A program made the position numbers and the translations under genes. A stretch of DNA of 64,000 bases from Nocardioidaceae bacterium UBA4001 (GTDB lineage Bacteria; Actinomycetota; Actinomycetes; Propionibacteriales; Nocardioidaceae), in NCBI GenBank assembly GCA_002384855.1, contig DGBP01000069.1, positions 36,809-100,808 of the forward strand. Direction: 5' to 3'. Of this stretch, positions 9,446 through 18,592 are shown piece by piece. Every line of letters starts with the position of its first letter. The first letter of the stretch is position 1. Below the pieces are notes generated by a model. That model was not told where the DNA came from and searched no databases. It worked only from the letters and a program-made list of their open reading frames with translations.

Positions 9446-11086
9446 ATGAGACTCGTGGGCCTCCTGCGCCGGGCGGCGACCTTCTGGCAGCGTTCGATCC
9501 AGGCCCGCGTCGTCATGAGCACGCTGCTGTTGTCAGCGGTGGTGGTGACCCTCGTGGGGCTGGTCCTGCTGCGGCAGATCACCGACGGGCTGGTGGCAGG
9601 CAAGACCAACTCGTCGGTCGCCGAGGCCACCCGGGGTGCCTATGAGGCGCAGAGCCGCCTCGGAAGCGTGCCGGGCACGGAGTTCGACTCCGCCGGCCAG
9701 CTCGCGCAGCTCGTGGCGGGCATCGTGGCGCGAGGCGACGTGCGGGGGTACGACGTCGTCCTCGACGGTCCCGTCGCGGGGACGGGGGAGCCGGCCACGG
9801 TCGGTTCCGGTGGGACCTTCAAGTCCCCCGACGTCGTGGCCGCCAGCATCCCCGACCGGCTCCGGGACGTGGTCGAGTCCACCGCCGGCACCTCCTGGAC
9901 CTACACCACCATCAGCTACGAGTCCGAGAGCGACCGGCAGCAGAGCCCGGGCATCGTGGCGGGCTCGCAGGTCGAGGTCCCCAGTGACGGGGGCACCTAC
10001 ACGCTCTACTACCTGTTCCCGATGACCGAGGAGGCCGAGACGCTCGTCCTCGTGCGGCAGGCCATGCTCACGTGGGGGGCCCTGCTGCTGGTCCTGGTCG
10101 CCGGACTGGCCTGGCTCGTCACCCGGCAGGTGGTGACCCCGGTCCGGCTGGCCCGCCGCGTCGCGGAACGGCTCGCCTCGGGCCGGCTCGAGGAGCGCAT
10201 GCAGGTGCGCGGCCAGGACGACATCGCCCGCCTGGCGACCTCGTTCAACCAGATGGCGGCCGGGCTGCAGAAGCAGATCCGTCAGCTCGAGGAGCTCTCC
10301 CGCGTGCAGCGCAGGTTCGTCTCCGACGTGTCGCACGAGCTCCGGACCCCGCTCACCACGGTGCGCATGGCCGGTGACGTGCTGTACGACGCCCGCGACC
10401 GTTTCGACCCCGTGACCGGTCGTTCCGCGGAGCTCCTCCAGAAGGAGCTCGACCGGTTCGAGCTGCTCCTGACCGACCTCCTGGAGATCAGCAGGTTCGA
10501 CGCGGGCGCCGCGGTGCTCGACCTCGAGGACGTCAACCTCGCCGACCTGGCACACCGGGTCGCCGACTCGACCCGCCCCCTCGCCGAGCAACGCGGCGTC
10601 CGGGTGGTGGTGCACGACCCGCCCGAGCCGTGCATGGTGGAGGTCGACGCGCGGCGGGTCGAGCGGATCGTGCGCAACCTGGTCAGCAACGCGATCGACC
10701 ACGCCGAGGGTCATGACATCGACGTGCGGGTGGCCGCCGGCGAGGGCGTCGTGGCGCTGGCCGTGCGCGACCACGGGGTGGGGCTGCACGAGGGGGAGGC
10801 CCAGATGGTGTTCAATCGCTTCTGGCGCGCAGACCCCGCGCGGGCTCGCACGACCGGGGGCACCGGGCTCGGCCTGGCCATCGCCCGCGAGGACGCCCAC
10901 CTGCACGGGGGCTGGCTCCAGGCCTGGGGGGAGCCCGGTCGCGGCGCGCTGTTCCGGCTGACCCTTCCCCGTCGCGCGGGTGACGCGGTGACCTCCAGCC
11001 CGGTCCCGCTCGTGCCCACGGACGCGCGGCGACGCGGACCCCGTCGGCCCGCGCCGACCCGCCGGCAGTGGATGGGGACGCCATGA
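9446..11086 (+). CDS. mtrB: Two-component sensor histidine kinase MtrB
   Basis: 546 residues. Two transmembrane segments (about 25-50 and 205-230) flank an extracellular sensor. A HAMP linker, the dimerisation helix with phospho-His near residue 297 in SDVSHELRTPL, and the ATPase domain with the GGTGLGLAI box follow. It is the partner of MtrA. The ATG at 9446, 10 nt after mtrA, gives the normal start MRLVGLLRRA. An alternative GTG at 9407 would overlap mtrA by 29 nt and adds a non-conserved Arg-rich tail. The stop overlaps lpqB as ATGA. Confidence 0.95.
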   Translation: MRLVGLLRRAATFWQRSIQARVVMSTLLLSAVVVTLVGLVLLRQITDGLVAGKTNSSVAEATRGAYEAQSRLGSVPGTEFDSAGQLAQLVAGIVARGDVRGYDVVLDGPVAGTGEPATVGSGGTFKSPDVVAASIPDRLRDVVESTAGTSWTYTTISYESESDRQQSPGIVAGSQVEVPSDGGTYTLYYLFPMTEEAETLVLVRQAMLTWGALLLVLVAGLAWLVTRQVVTPVRLARRVAERLASGRLEERMQVRGQDDIARLATSFNQMAAGLQKQIRQLEELSRVQRRFVSDVSHELRTPLTTVRMAGDVLYDARDRFDPVTGRSAELLQKELDRFELLLTDLLEISRFDAGAAVLDLEDVNLADLAHRVADSTRPLAEQRGVRVVVHDPPEPCMVEVDARRVERIVRNLVSNAIDHAEGHDIDVRVAAGEGVVALAVRDHGVGLHEGEAQMVFNRFWRADPARARTTGGTGLGLAIAREDAHLHGGWLQAWGEPGRGALFRLTLPRRAGDAVTSSPVPLVPTDARRRGPRRPAPTRRQWMGTP

Positions 11087-12852
11087 CCCGCCGGTTGGTC
11101 GGCCTGGTGCTCGCCCTGTCCCTCCTGGGCGGCTGTGTCAGCCTGCCCTCGGGAGGCTCGGTGAGCACGCGCCCGGCCGACGGGCCGGTGGGTGAGGGGG
11201 CCGGCACGTTCGACTACACGCCGGCGGGACCGCGCCGGGGGGCGCCGCCGCAGAACATCGTCTACGACTTCCTGCGCGCCATGGAGGCGGCCCCGCAGTC
11301 CACGGCGGTGGCGCGGGAGTACCTCACCGACGAGGCACGCGCACGGTGGTTCCCCGAGCGCAGCACGCTGGTCTACGACACCCAGGTGCTCGACGCGAGC
11401 ACCGGCGGTGAGGGTGCCTACGTGCTGCGCCTCGACGGCACCTACCGCCTCGACGACCGGGGCAGCTGGCTCGGCCGGGCCGGGGGCGACGACGGCATCG
11501 ACTACGGCCTGAGCCTGGTCCGCCAGCGTGGCGAGTGGCGCATCGACAACCCGCCGGACTCGCTCCTGGTGACCCGCCAGCACTTCGAGAGCCGTTACCA
11601 GCAGTACCTCCTCTACTTCTTCGACCCGACCGGTGAGGTGCTGGTGCCCGAGCCGACCTACCTCCCCTACGGGGAACAGGCCCCGGCGACGCTGGTGCGC
11701 CGGCTGCTTCGCGGCCCTCATCCCCGCGCGGAGGGCGTCCTGCGCACCTACATCCCCGTCGGGACCGAGCACACCCTGTCGGTGCCCGTGTCGGCGGGGG
11801 GCGTCGCCGACGTCGGCCTGAACCGGCAGCTCCTCCAGCTGAGCGGCGAGCAGCGGCAGCGGGCGCTCGCGCAGCTCGCCTGGACCCTCGGCCAGGTCAC
11901 GGGTGTCGAGTCGCTGAGGGTCACCGTGGGTGGCGAGCCCCTGGGCATCCCCGGGGCCGGCAACCCGCTGAGCGTCAGCTCGTTCTCGGAGTACGACCCG
12001 GCGATCCACTGGGCCTCCCGCGAGGTCTTCGGCATCCAGGACGGCAGGGTCGTGGCCCTCAGCGCGGACGCCGACGAGGTCGTGGGCAGGTTCGGCGCCG
12101 ACGAGTACGCCCTGCGCTCGATCGCGGTGGACCTGGCCGGTGAGCAGGTCGCCGGGGTGAGCGAGGACGGTACGACGGTCGTGCTGGCGCCGCGGGGACG
12201 AACCCTGGCCGAGGCGCCGCCACCCGAGGAGACGCGGGTCGTGCACACCGGGACCGACGTCCTCCCGCCGTCCTGGAACGTCTTCGACGAGCTGTGGCTG
12301 GTCGACCGCACCTCGCGGGGTGTGGCCGTCTCCGTGGCGGTGGGTGACCGGGTGAGTCCTGTGCGCGCTCCGGGGCTGGCCCGCCTGGACGTGAGCGCGT
12401 TCGTCGTCTCACGGGACGGCACGCGCGTCGTCGCCGCGGTGGACGGTCAGGACGGCGACCATCTGGCGATGATGCGCGTCCTGCGCACCGAGGACGGCCG
12501 GGTGCGCGGGCTGACCCGTCCGGTGGAGCTGCCCCTGGCCCAGCCGGGACCGGACGAGATCCGGGACCTGGCGTGGCGGACGCCGGCCGGCCTGGCGGTG
12601 CTGACGACGGCGACCCCGAACGCGGCACAGGTGCTCCTGGCGCTCGTCGACGGCTCTCCGGCCCTGCCGGACGTCGACTCCAGCGCGGACCTCCTGCGGC
12701 TGCGCTCCCGGGAGGTGGTCGCCGCGCCGATCTCCGGGGCTCCGGTGCTGATCGGCGGCGCCCGGGGGGAGCTGTTCGAGCTCGCCGGGGACGGCCAGTG
12801 GGTCGAGGTGCCTCTGGAGCTCCCTGTGCTTGCCCCGACCTACGCCGGGTGA
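11083..12852 (+). CDS. lpqB: Lipoprotein LpqB, MtrB-associated
   Basis: 589 residues. The signal peptide ends in the lipobox LLGGC with Cys18, so it is an outer-face membrane lipoprotein. The rest shows a GerMN-like region (about residues 190-310) followed by a beta-propeller-like part, as in LpqB. In mycobacteria LpqB binds the MtrB sensor domain and tunes MtrA signalling. The start ATG 11083 overlaps the mtrB stop by 4 nt. An upstream in-frame GTG at 11068 would add only five residues before the signal peptide. Confidence 0.93.
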   Translation: MTRRLVGLVLALSLLGGCVSLPSGGSVSTRPADGPVGEGAGTFDYTPAGPRRGAPPQNIVYDFLRAMEAAPQSTAVAREYLTDEARARWFPERSTLVYDTQVLDASTGGEGAYVLRLDGTYRLDDRGSWLGRAGGDDGIDYGLSLVRQRGEWRIDNPPDSLLVTRQHFESRYQQYLLYFFDPTGEVLVPEPTYLPYGEQAPATLVRRLLRGPHPRAEGVLRTYIPVGTEHTLSVPVSAGGVADVGLNRQLLQLSGEQRQRALAQLAWTLGQVTGVESLRVTVGGEPLGIPGAGNPLSVSSFSEYDPAIHWASREVFGIQDGRVVALSADADEVVGRFGADEYALRSIAVDLAGEQVAGVSEDGTTVVLAPRGRTLAEAPPPEETRVVHTGTDVLPPSWNVFDELWLVDRTSRGVAVSVAVGDRVSPVRAPGLARLDVSAFVVSRDGTRVVAAVDGQDGDHLAMMRVLRTEDGRVRGLTRPVELPLAQPGPDEIRDLAWRTPAGLAVLTTATPNAAQVLLALVDGSPALPDVDSSADLLRLRSREVVAAPISGAPVLIGGARGELFELAGDGQWVEVPLELPVLAPTYAG

Positions 12853-12946
12853 CGGTCCCCGTCCCCAGCCCCGCGTCGGTCCGTGCACGTCCCCAGGAGG
12901 ACGCCGGCTGCTTGTCGCCCCGGACGCGACGCCCGAGGGTGGCTCC

Positions 12947-13705
12947 GTGCCGGACGCCCTCCTCGACCTCCTCCTCGGTAGTCGCTGCACGGTGTGCGCG
13001 CGGCCGGGCAGGGTGCTCTGCCGCGCCTGTGAGCTCGCTCTGCCCCGGCGACCCGCCCCGGCCTGGCCGACCCCCTCGCCGGCCGGTCTCGCCCCGCCGC
13101 TGGCCGTGGGGGAGTACGCCGGTGCGCTCAAGCTGCTCGTGAACGCGCACAAGGAGGAGCGCCGCTTCGCGCTCGCGCGGCCCCTCGGTGACCTGCTCTC
13201 GGCCGCGGTCGAGGCGCACGGAGGACCGCCGTCTGACGTGCCCCTCGTGCTCGTGCCGGTCCCGTCGAGGGGCGCTGTGGTGCGGCAGCGCGGGCACGAC
13301 CCCCTACTGCGAGTTGTGGCGCGGGCTGCCGCATGCCTGCGCGCGCACGGGCGGCCGGCACACGTCGCACGGGTGCTTCGCGTGCTGCGCCGCACCGAGG
13401 ACCAGGCCGGGCTCGGGGCAGCCCGGCGGGCGGGCAACCTGGCCGGGTCGATGGGCTGTGCCCGCATCGCCGGACCGTGGCTCGCGGCCAGGGCGGCGCA
13501 GGGCGACCGGGGCCACCGGGTGGTCGTCGTCGACGACGTCATCACGACCGGGGCGACCGTGCGCGAGGCACAGCGGGCGCTCGAGGAGGCGGGCGTCGCC
13601 GTCCACGGGATCGCGACCGTGGCCGCCACGCGACGCCGGTCCGGACCGACGTCCGGGGATCGCGTGCCCGACTACCGTTTTGGCGCGCGGCCGACTAGCG
13701 TCTAG
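12947..13705 (+). CDS. ComF family phosphoribosyltransferase-like protein
   Basis: About 252 residues from GTG 12947, which is preceded by a GAGGGTGG Shine-Dalgarno. The N-terminus has a zinc-ribbon CTVCARPGRVLCRAC, and the C-terminus has the phosphoribosyltransferase signature VVVVDDVITTGATV with two Asp residues. Homologues include ComF/GntX of DNA uptake. The actinobacterial role after lpqB is not established. An in-frame start at 12830 would overlap lpqB and add about 39 Pro/Gly-rich residues, so I reject it. Confidence 0.88.
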   Translation: MPDALLDLLLGSRCTVCARPGRVLCRACELALPRRPAPAWPTPSPAGLAPPLAVGEYAGALKLLVNAHKEERRFALARPLGDLLSAAVEAHGGPPSDVPLVLVPVPSRGAVVRQRGHDPLLRVVARAAACLRAHGRPAHVARVLRVLRRTEDQAGLGAARRAGNLAGSMGCARIAGPWLAARAAQGDRGHRVVVVDDVITTGATVREAQRALEEAGVAVHGIATVAATRRRSGPTSGDRVPDYRFGARPTSV

Positions 13706-13750
13706 TCATGGAGTCCGTCCGGGTCCGTGGTTGCACCGACAGGATCCGGA

Positions 13751-13777
13751 CGAGCGCGGCCCTCCGGGGCCGGCTCG
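13751..13777 (+). terminator. Hairpin downstream of comF, possible terminator
   Basis: Arms CGAGCGCGGCCC and GGGCCGGCTCG pair with one bulged G around a TCCG tetraloop, 45 nt after the comF stop. No T-tract follows, as is common in high-GC actinobacteria, so termination is inferred. Confidence 0.5.
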
Positions 13778-13916
13778 TGACGGGGACCCGTCGGCTAGCC
13801 GATGCCAGTCGCAGGCGAAACGGTCCACGTAAGGCGCTCCCGGTGCGCGGATCCGAGGATCACGCAGCGGGCTCACGCCGATCACGGTGCGGCTTAGAGG
13901 TAAGTCCTGCCCCGCC

Positions 13917-13937
13917 CGCGTCGTCAGACACGACGCG
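13917..13937 (+). promoter_or_regulatory. Perfect 8-bp hairpin in the presumed hpf leader
   Basis: CGCGTCGT, loop CAGAC, ACGACGCG. It lies 165 nt upstream of the hpf GTG. It could be part of a structured 5' leader, a small-RNA hairpin or an operator palindrome, and sequence alone does not decide. Confidence 0.4.
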
Positions 13938-14102
13938 ACCGCGGGAGAAGGTCATTAGTGGCAGAAGCTGCGAGCACCTCAGCAGGCGGTTGTGGGGTCG
14001 AAGACCAGGTCGGCCGGGCGGGCTCCATCTCTCAAGGCCGTCGACATCGTCGGCGGTCAACACCCCAGGTGCCCTGTCACCGAGCCAACCGGGAGGTCAG
14101 CC

Positions 14103-14726
14103 GTGGAAATCGTGGTCAAGAGTCGGCACATGGACGTGTCGGACCGATTTCGCAGTCACGCCGAGGAGAAGCTCACCCGGTTGGAGAAGCACGACCACAG
14201 GATCATGCGGGTCGAGGTCGAGGTCGAGAAGGAGCGCAACCCGCGCCAGCAGGACCGCGCCGTGCGCGTGGAGCTCACCGCCTTCTCCAAGGGGCCGGTG
14301 ATCCGGGCCGAGGCCGCCGCCGACGACAAGATGGCCGCGCTGGACCTGGCGCTGGACAGGATGGCCTCCCAGATGCGCCGGGCGGCCGACCGCAAGCGCG
14401 TGCACCGCGGTGCCAAGACCCCCACCTCGGTCGCCGAGGCGCTCGCGGGCATCGAGCCCGAGCCCAACGGCACGAGGCCGGAGGCCACGGAGGAGTCCGA
14501 GCGTCGCGTAGGCCCGATCACGGTGATGGGTGACGGGCCGCTGGTCGTCCGCGAGAAGGCCCACGCAGCCGACCCGATGACGCTGGACCAGGCGTTGTAC
14601 GAGATGGAGCTCGTCGGCCACGACTTCTTCCTGTTCGTCGACAAGGAGAGCGAGCGACCGTCGGTCGTCTACCGTCGTCGCGGCTACGACTACGGCGTGA
14701 TCTCGCTGGACGTGAACGAGCGTTGA
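14103..14726 (+). CDS. hpf: Ribosome hibernation promoting factor, long form
   Basis: 207 residues from GTG 14103, which has a GGGAGG Shine-Dalgarno 6 nt upstream. The N-terminal S30AE domain (residues 1-100) starts MEIVVKSRHMDVSDRFR. The C-terminal dimerisation domain (about 145-205) includes the PMTLDQALYEMELVGHDFFLFVD segment and a YRRRGYDYGVI end. Long HPF binds the decoding centre of stationary-phase ribosomes and dimerises them into 100S particles. An open frame to 13992 upstream lacks family similarity. It lies in the conserved actinobacterial block between comF and the orphan regulator. Confidence 0.93.
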   Translation: MEIVVKSRHMDVSDRFRSHAEEKLTRLEKHDHRIMRVEVEVEKERNPRQQDRAVRVELTAFSKGPVIRAEAAADDKMAALDLALDRMASQMRRAADRKRVHRGAKTPTSVAEALAGIEPEPNGTRPEATEESERRVGPITVMGDGPLVVREKAHAADPMTLDQALYEMELVGHDFFLFVDKESERPSVVYRRRGYDYGVISLDVNER

Positions 14727-14788
14727 CGCAGGTCACACGCTTGCCTGATTTGGTCGCACCTGGCCCTCGCCCGTGACATGATCGGTCC

Positions 14789-15475
14789 GTGTCCGTACCC
14801 CAGCAGCGTGTGAACCCCGGCGAGCCGATCCGCGTCGCGGTCGTCGACGACCAGGAGCTGTTCCGTCGTGGCCTGACCATGCTGCTCGGTGTCGAGGACG
14901 ACATCGAGGTCGTCGGCGAGGCCGGTGACGGCGTGGCCGCGACCGATCTCGCGGCCACGGCGGTCCCTGACGTCGTGCTGATGGACGTCCGGATGCCCAA
15001 GCGCTCCGGCATCGAGGCGTGCGCGTCGATCAAGGACGTGGCACCGTCGGCGAAGATCATCATGCTCACCGTCAGCGACGAGGAGGCAGACCTGTACGAC
15101 GCCGTCAAGAACGGCGCGTCCGGCTACCTCCTCAAGGACTCCTCGATCGACGAGGTCGCTCAGGCCATCCGCGTCGTCGCCGACGGGCAGTCGCTGATCA
15201 GCCCCTCCATGGCGGTCAAGCTGCTCGACGAGTTCAAGCAGATGACCCGGTCGGACCGCCAGCAGGTCCCCACGCCGCGGTTGACCGACCGCGAGCTCGA
15301 GGTGCTCAAGCTCGTCGCCCAGGGCCTGAACAACCGCGAGATCGCAAAGCGGCTGTTCATCAGCGAGAACACCGTCAAGAACCACGTGCGCAACATCCTC
15401 GAGAAGCTCCAGCTGCACTCGCGGATGGAGGCCGTCATGTACGCCGTGCGAGAGAAGCTCCTCGACATACCCTGA
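14789..15475 (+). CDS. Orphan NarL/LuxR-type response regulator
   Basis: 228 residues, GTG start. The receiver domain occupies residues 14-135 (DDQELFRRG, LMDVRMPKRSG with the phospho-Asp, YLLKDSS with the conserved Lys). A LuxR-type helix-turn-helix at about 165-225 reads LTDRELEVLKLVAQGLNNREIAKRLFIS. No histidine kinase is encoded nearby, so it is an orphan. The same regulator follows hpf in Streptomyces (the SCO3008-type position), which I recall but cannot check here. A CATGAT box 6 nt before the GTG may serve a leaderless transcript. Confidence 0.88.
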   Translation: MSVPQQRVNPGEPIRVAVVDDQELFRRGLTMLLGVEDDIEVVGEAGDGVAATDLAATAVPDVVLMDVRMPKRSGIEACASIKDVAPSAKIIMLTVSDEEADLYDAVKNGASGYLLKDSSIDEVAQAIRVVADGQSLISPSMAVKLLDEFKQMTRSDRQQVPTPRLTDRELEVLKLVAQGLNNREIAKRLFISENTVKNHVRNILEKLQLHSRMEAVMYAVREKLLDIP

Positions 15476-15479
15476 GCCG

Positions 15480-16718
15480 GTGACCCCGCCGCCCGCCGTA
15501 CACCTGCCTGCGCCGCCGCCCGTGTCCTCGTTGAGCAGGGCCCAGGCCCGACGCGTGGCCCTGGCCGCCCAGGGGTTCCGCGACCCACGGCACACCGTGC
15601 CGACCATGCGCACCTTCTCGCGGACGCTCGCCCGCACGGCCGTGCTGCAGATCGACTCGGTCAACGTGCTCCAGCGCGCGCACTACATGCCGTTGTTCTC
15701 CCGGATGGGCCCGTACGACGTCGGGCTGCTCCACCGGGCGGCCGAGCGCAGACCGCGTCGCATCGTGGAGTACTGGGCGCACGTGGCCGCCTTCATGCCC
15801 GTGGAGCTGTGGCCGCACATGCGTCACCGGATGGAGCACTACAAGCGCGAGGGCCACGAGTGGATGGGTCTGCCGGAGCGACGGGTGCTCGTCGACTCGC
15901 TGCTCGCGGAGATCGCCGAGCGCGGTCCCTCCACGTCGCGCGGGCTCGACGAGGGGCTGCCTGCGACCAAGGTGCACTGGGGATGGAACTGGTCGGAGAC
16001 CAAGCGGGCCCTGGAGTACCTCTTCCTCGCCGGCGACCTCGCGGTGGCCGGGCGCACCTCGCAGTTCGAGCGCCTCTACGACCTGCCCGAGCGGGTGGTC
16101 CCGCGCGAGCACCTCGAGGCGCCCACCCCGACCCGGCACGAGGCGGGCGTGGAGCTCGTGCGCAGGGCGGCCGCGGCGCACGGGGTGGCCACCGTCGCGT
16201 CGTTGCGCGACTACTTCCGCATGCGCGACGACCTCGTGCGTCCGGCGGTGGCCGAGCTCGTCGAGTCGGGCGAGCTGCTGTCGGTGGAGGTCGAGGGGTG
16301 GACCGCGCCGGCGTACCTCCACCGGGATGCGAGGCTGCCGCGGAGGGTGGACGCGCGTGCCGTGCTCAGCCCCTTCGACCCCGTCGTGTGGGAGCGTCCC
16401 CGCACCGAGGCGCTGTTCGACTTCCACTACCGCATCGAGATCTACGTTCCCGAGGCGAAGCGGAGGCACGGCTACTACGTGCTGCCCTTCCTGCTCGGTG
16501 ACCGCCTCGTCGCGCGCGTGGACCTGAAGGCAGACCGGGGCGCCGGGGTGCTGCGGGTGCTGGCCGCCTACGCCGAGCCCCACGCACCCGCCGAGACCGC
16601 AGCCGAGCTGGGCGAGGAGCTGCGGGTGCTCGCGGGGTGGCTGGACCTTCCCGACGTCACGGTGGCTCCGCGAGGAGACCTCGCGGAGCCACTGTCGGCG
16701 GTGCTGGGCGAGGGGTAG
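15480..16718 (+). CDS. YcaQ-like DNA glycosylase, winged-helix (HTH_42) protein
   Basis: 412 residues, GTG start 4 nt after the regulator stop. It has the HTH_42/AlkZ-YcaQ family hallmarks: ARRVALAAQGF at the N-terminus, LQIDSVNVLQRAHYMPLFSR near residues 57-77, EYWAHVAAFMP near 97, then a WNWSETKRALEYLFLAGDL winged-helix segment. In this family a Gln-hydrophobic-Asp/Gln motif is catalytic, and QID fits the YcaQ (crosslink-unhooking) subtype. The expected role is repair of alkylated or crosslinked DNA. The last 57 nt contain a strong perfect inverted repeat. Confidence 0.82.
   Translation: MTPPPAVHLPAPPPVSSLSRAQARRVALAAQGFRDPRHTVPTMRTFSRTLARTAVLQIDSVNVLQRAHYMPLFSRMGPYDVGLLHRAAERRPRRIVEYWAHVAAFMPVELWPHMRHRMEHYKREGHEWMGLPERRVLVDSLLAEIAERGPSTSRGLDEGLPATKVHWGWNWSETKRALEYLFLAGDLAVAGRTSQFERLYDLPERVVPREHLEAPTPTRHEAGVELVRRAAAAHGVATVASLRDYFRMRDDLVRPAVAELVESGELLSVEVEGWTAPAYLHRDARLPRRVDARAVLSPFDPVVWERPRTEALFDFHYRIEIYVPEAKRRHGYYVLPFLLGDRLVARVDLKADRGAGVLRVLAAYAEPHAPAETAAELGEELRVLAGWLDLPDVTVAPRGDLAEPLSAVLGEG
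16662..16692. terminator. Perfect 14-bp inverted repeat inside the YcaQ-like CDS end
   Basis: Arms GTGGCTCCGCGAGG and CCTCGCGGAGCCAC with a 3-nt AGA loop. It ends 26 nt before the stop at 16718, and the opposing malG-like gene ends at 16722. Because the convergent genes leave only 3 nt between them, this is the only plausible terminator for either strand. It would act bidirectionally. Confidence 0.65.
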
Positions 16719-16721
16719 CCC

Positions 16722-17564
16722 TCAGCCCTTCGTCGCCCCGGCGGCGAGGCCGCTGACGAGGTGACGCTGGGCGTACATGAAGATCAGCGCCGCGGGGATC
16801 AGCACCAGGATCGCCGAGGGGGTGAGGTACTCCCACCGCTGGTTGAACTGCGGCACGAACGTCTGCAGGCCGTAGCCGAGGGTGAACTTGTCCTTGGTCT
16901 GCAGGAACGCCGTCGCGTAGGCGATCTCGCTCCAGGCGGTGAGGAAGGTGTAGAACATCGTCACCGCCAGGCCCGGGCGGGCCAGAGGGAGGATCACCCG
17001 GTAGAAGGTCTGGAACGGCCCGAGGCCGTCCAGGGCCGCTGCCTCGTCGAGCTCGCGGGGGATGGTGTCGAAGTAGCCCTTGAGCATCCAGGTGCAGAAC
17101 GGCACCGCGACCGTGCAGTAGGCGATCACCAGGGACGTCAGGGTGTTGATCAGGCCGAGGTTGGCCATGATCGTGTAGATCGGCACGATCAGGATCGCCA
17201 CCGGGAACATCTGGGTGATGAGGAAGGTCCACATCAGGGATCGGCGCCCGGGGAAGTTGAACCGGCTCAGCGCGTAGCCCGCGGAGGCGGCCATGAAGAC
17301 GCCGAACAGCATCGTGAAGGCGGCGGTGACGACCGAGTTCATGAACCAGACGGGGAACTCTGTCTCGGTCAGCACGGCGCGGTAGTTCTCCAGCGTCGGC
17401 TGGTCGATGAACTTGATCTCGCTGGACCGGATCCGGTTGGCCGGCTTGAACGACGAGGCGAGGATCCAAAGCACGGGGAACACCGCGATCGTGCTGGCCA
17501 CGATGAGCGTGGCGTGCAGCAGGAAGGACGCACCCTTGCTGCGCCTCTGGTCGACGGCTGCCAT
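16722..17564 (-). CDS. Carbohydrate ABC transporter permease, MalG type
   Basis: 280 residues and six predicted membrane helices. The EAA loop reads DEAAALDGLGPFQTFYRVILPLARPG (about residues 180-205), the contact site for the shared ATPase. MalG-family permeases form the inner-membrane channel with a MalF-type partner. The start ATG 17564 shares one base with the upstream stop (TGATG), so it is coupled to the MalF-type gene. The frame is open much further upstream but that part lies antiparallel to nothing conserved. No ATPase gene is in this cluster, as is usual where an MsiK-type ATPase is shared. Confidence 0.93.
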   Translation of the reverse strand: MAAVDQRRSKGASFLLHATLIVASTIAVFPVLWILASSFKPANRIRSSEIKFIDQPTLENYRAVLTETEFPVWFMNSVVTAAFTMLFGVFMAASAGYALSRFNFPGRRSLMWTFLITQMFPVAILIVPIYTIMANLGLINTLTSLVIAYCTVAVPFCTWMLKGYFDTIPRELDEAAALDGLGPFQTFYRVILPLARPGLAVTMFYTFLTAWSEIAYATAFLQTKDKFTLGYGLQTFVPQFNQRWEYLTPSAILVLIPAALIFMYAQRHLVSGLAAGATKG

Positions 17565-18565
17565 CACCACACCTCTCCCTGGCGGCTGAGCGCCTTGCGG
17601 TAAGCGACTGCGAAGACCACGAGCATCGACAGGATCAAGATGCCGTAGGCCGAGGCGAGGGCGTACTGCCTGATGCCCTCGAAGGCGTAGCGGAACGAGC
17701 CGGTCACCAGGATCTCCGTCTGGCCCGCGGGCTGGCCCTCGGTAACCAGGAAGATGATCGGGAACATGTTGAACGTCCAGATGGTGCCGAGGAGGATCAC
17801 GGTCGCGCTCACGGGGCGCAGCCCGGGCAGGGTCACGTTGACGAAGCGCTGCCAGGCGGTCGCGCCGTCCATCTCCGCCGCCTCGTAGAGGTCGGCCGAG
17901 ATCGACTGGAGCCCGCCGAGCAGGGCGACCATCATGAACGGCACCCCGATCCAGATGTTGGCCACGATCGCGGTGAACAGTGACGACCACCGTTCGGCGA
18001 ACCACTGCACCGGCTCGAGCCCCACGCTCTTGAGGAGCACGTTGGCCAGTCCGTTGCGCTCGTTGAAGATGAACTTCCACGCGAAGGCGGCGATGAACGC
18101 GGGCACCGCCCACGGGACGATCAGCAGCACGCGGTAGATGCTCCGCCCGCGGACGTGCCGGTTGAGCAGGACGGCGAGGCCGAGGCCGAGCGCGTAGTGG
18201 AAGAGCACGCAGGCCGCGGTCCAGACGAGGGTGTTGCCGAGCTGGAGCCAGAACTCGCCGCGCTCACCGGTGATGATGTCGACGTAGTTCTGCAGACCCA
18301 CGAAACCGGCGGCATCGGGGTTGGGCTCGCACACCTCGTCACCACCCAGCGTCTTGGTGCAGATCTCCTCCCGCTGGTTCGACTCGTTGAGGTCGGTGAA
18401 GCTGAGGTAGATGCCCCGGGCGAGGGGGTACAGGACGAGCACGCCGAGCACGAGCACGACCGGAAGCACCATGGCCCAGGCGTACCAGTGCTTCTCGGCG
18501 GTGTCCTTGAGCCGGCTGCGCTTCGCGGGCGCCGGCGGGGGCGGGGTCCCGGTGTCGATCGACAT
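17564..18565 (-). CDS. Carbohydrate ABC transporter permease, MalF type
   Basis: 333 residues. A Pro-rich cytoplasmic N-terminus is followed by a first membrane helix (about 28-50) and a short external loop with two Cys, in the segment around CTKTLGGDEVC. The BPD_transp_1 core follows, with EAA loop YEAAEMDGATAWQRFVNVTLPGLRPV near residue 225-250. It has a GGAGGAAG Shine-Dalgarno 9 nt before ATG. It pairs with the MalG-type protein to import a sugar or oligosaccharide. Confidence 0.93.
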   Translation of the reverse strand: MSIDTGTPPPPAPAKRSRLKDTAEKHWYAWAMVLPVVLVLGVLVLYPLARGIYLSFTDLNESNQREEICTKTLGGDEVCEPNPDAAGFVGLQNYVDIITGERGEFWLQLGNTLVWTAACVLFHYALGLGLAVLLNRHVRGRSIYRVLLIVPWAVPAFIAAFAWKFIFNERNGLANVLLKSVGLEPVQWFAERWSSLFTAIVANIWIGVPFMMVALLGGLQSISADLYEAAEMDGATAWQRFVNVTLPGLRPVSATVILLGTIWTFNMFPIIFLVTEGQPAGQTEILVTGSFRYAFEGIRQYALASAYGILILSMLVVFAVAYRKALSRQGEVW

Positions 18566-18592
18566 GGTGGTGGCTTCCTCCGGACGTTGAAA

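Larger units (their letters stand above)
13706..14102 (+). other. 397-nt non-coding region upstream of hpf with several strong hairpins
   Basis: No credible reading frame, tRNA or known riboswitch was recognised. It contains a hairpin at 13751-13777, a second inverted repeat GACGGG-GA-CCCGTC at 13779-13792, the palindrome GGCTAGCC just after it, and an 8-bp perfect hairpin at 13917-13937. The 3' end carries the GGGAGG Shine-Dalgarno of hpf (14091-14096). I read this as terminator(s) of the mtrA-comF operon followed by a structured hpf leader, but a small RNA is possible. Confidence 0.5.

Noticed and set aside
13706..14102. tRNA or known small RNA
   Set aside because: No cloverleaf, CCA end or recognisable family signature was seen. 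It is left as an unassigned structured region.
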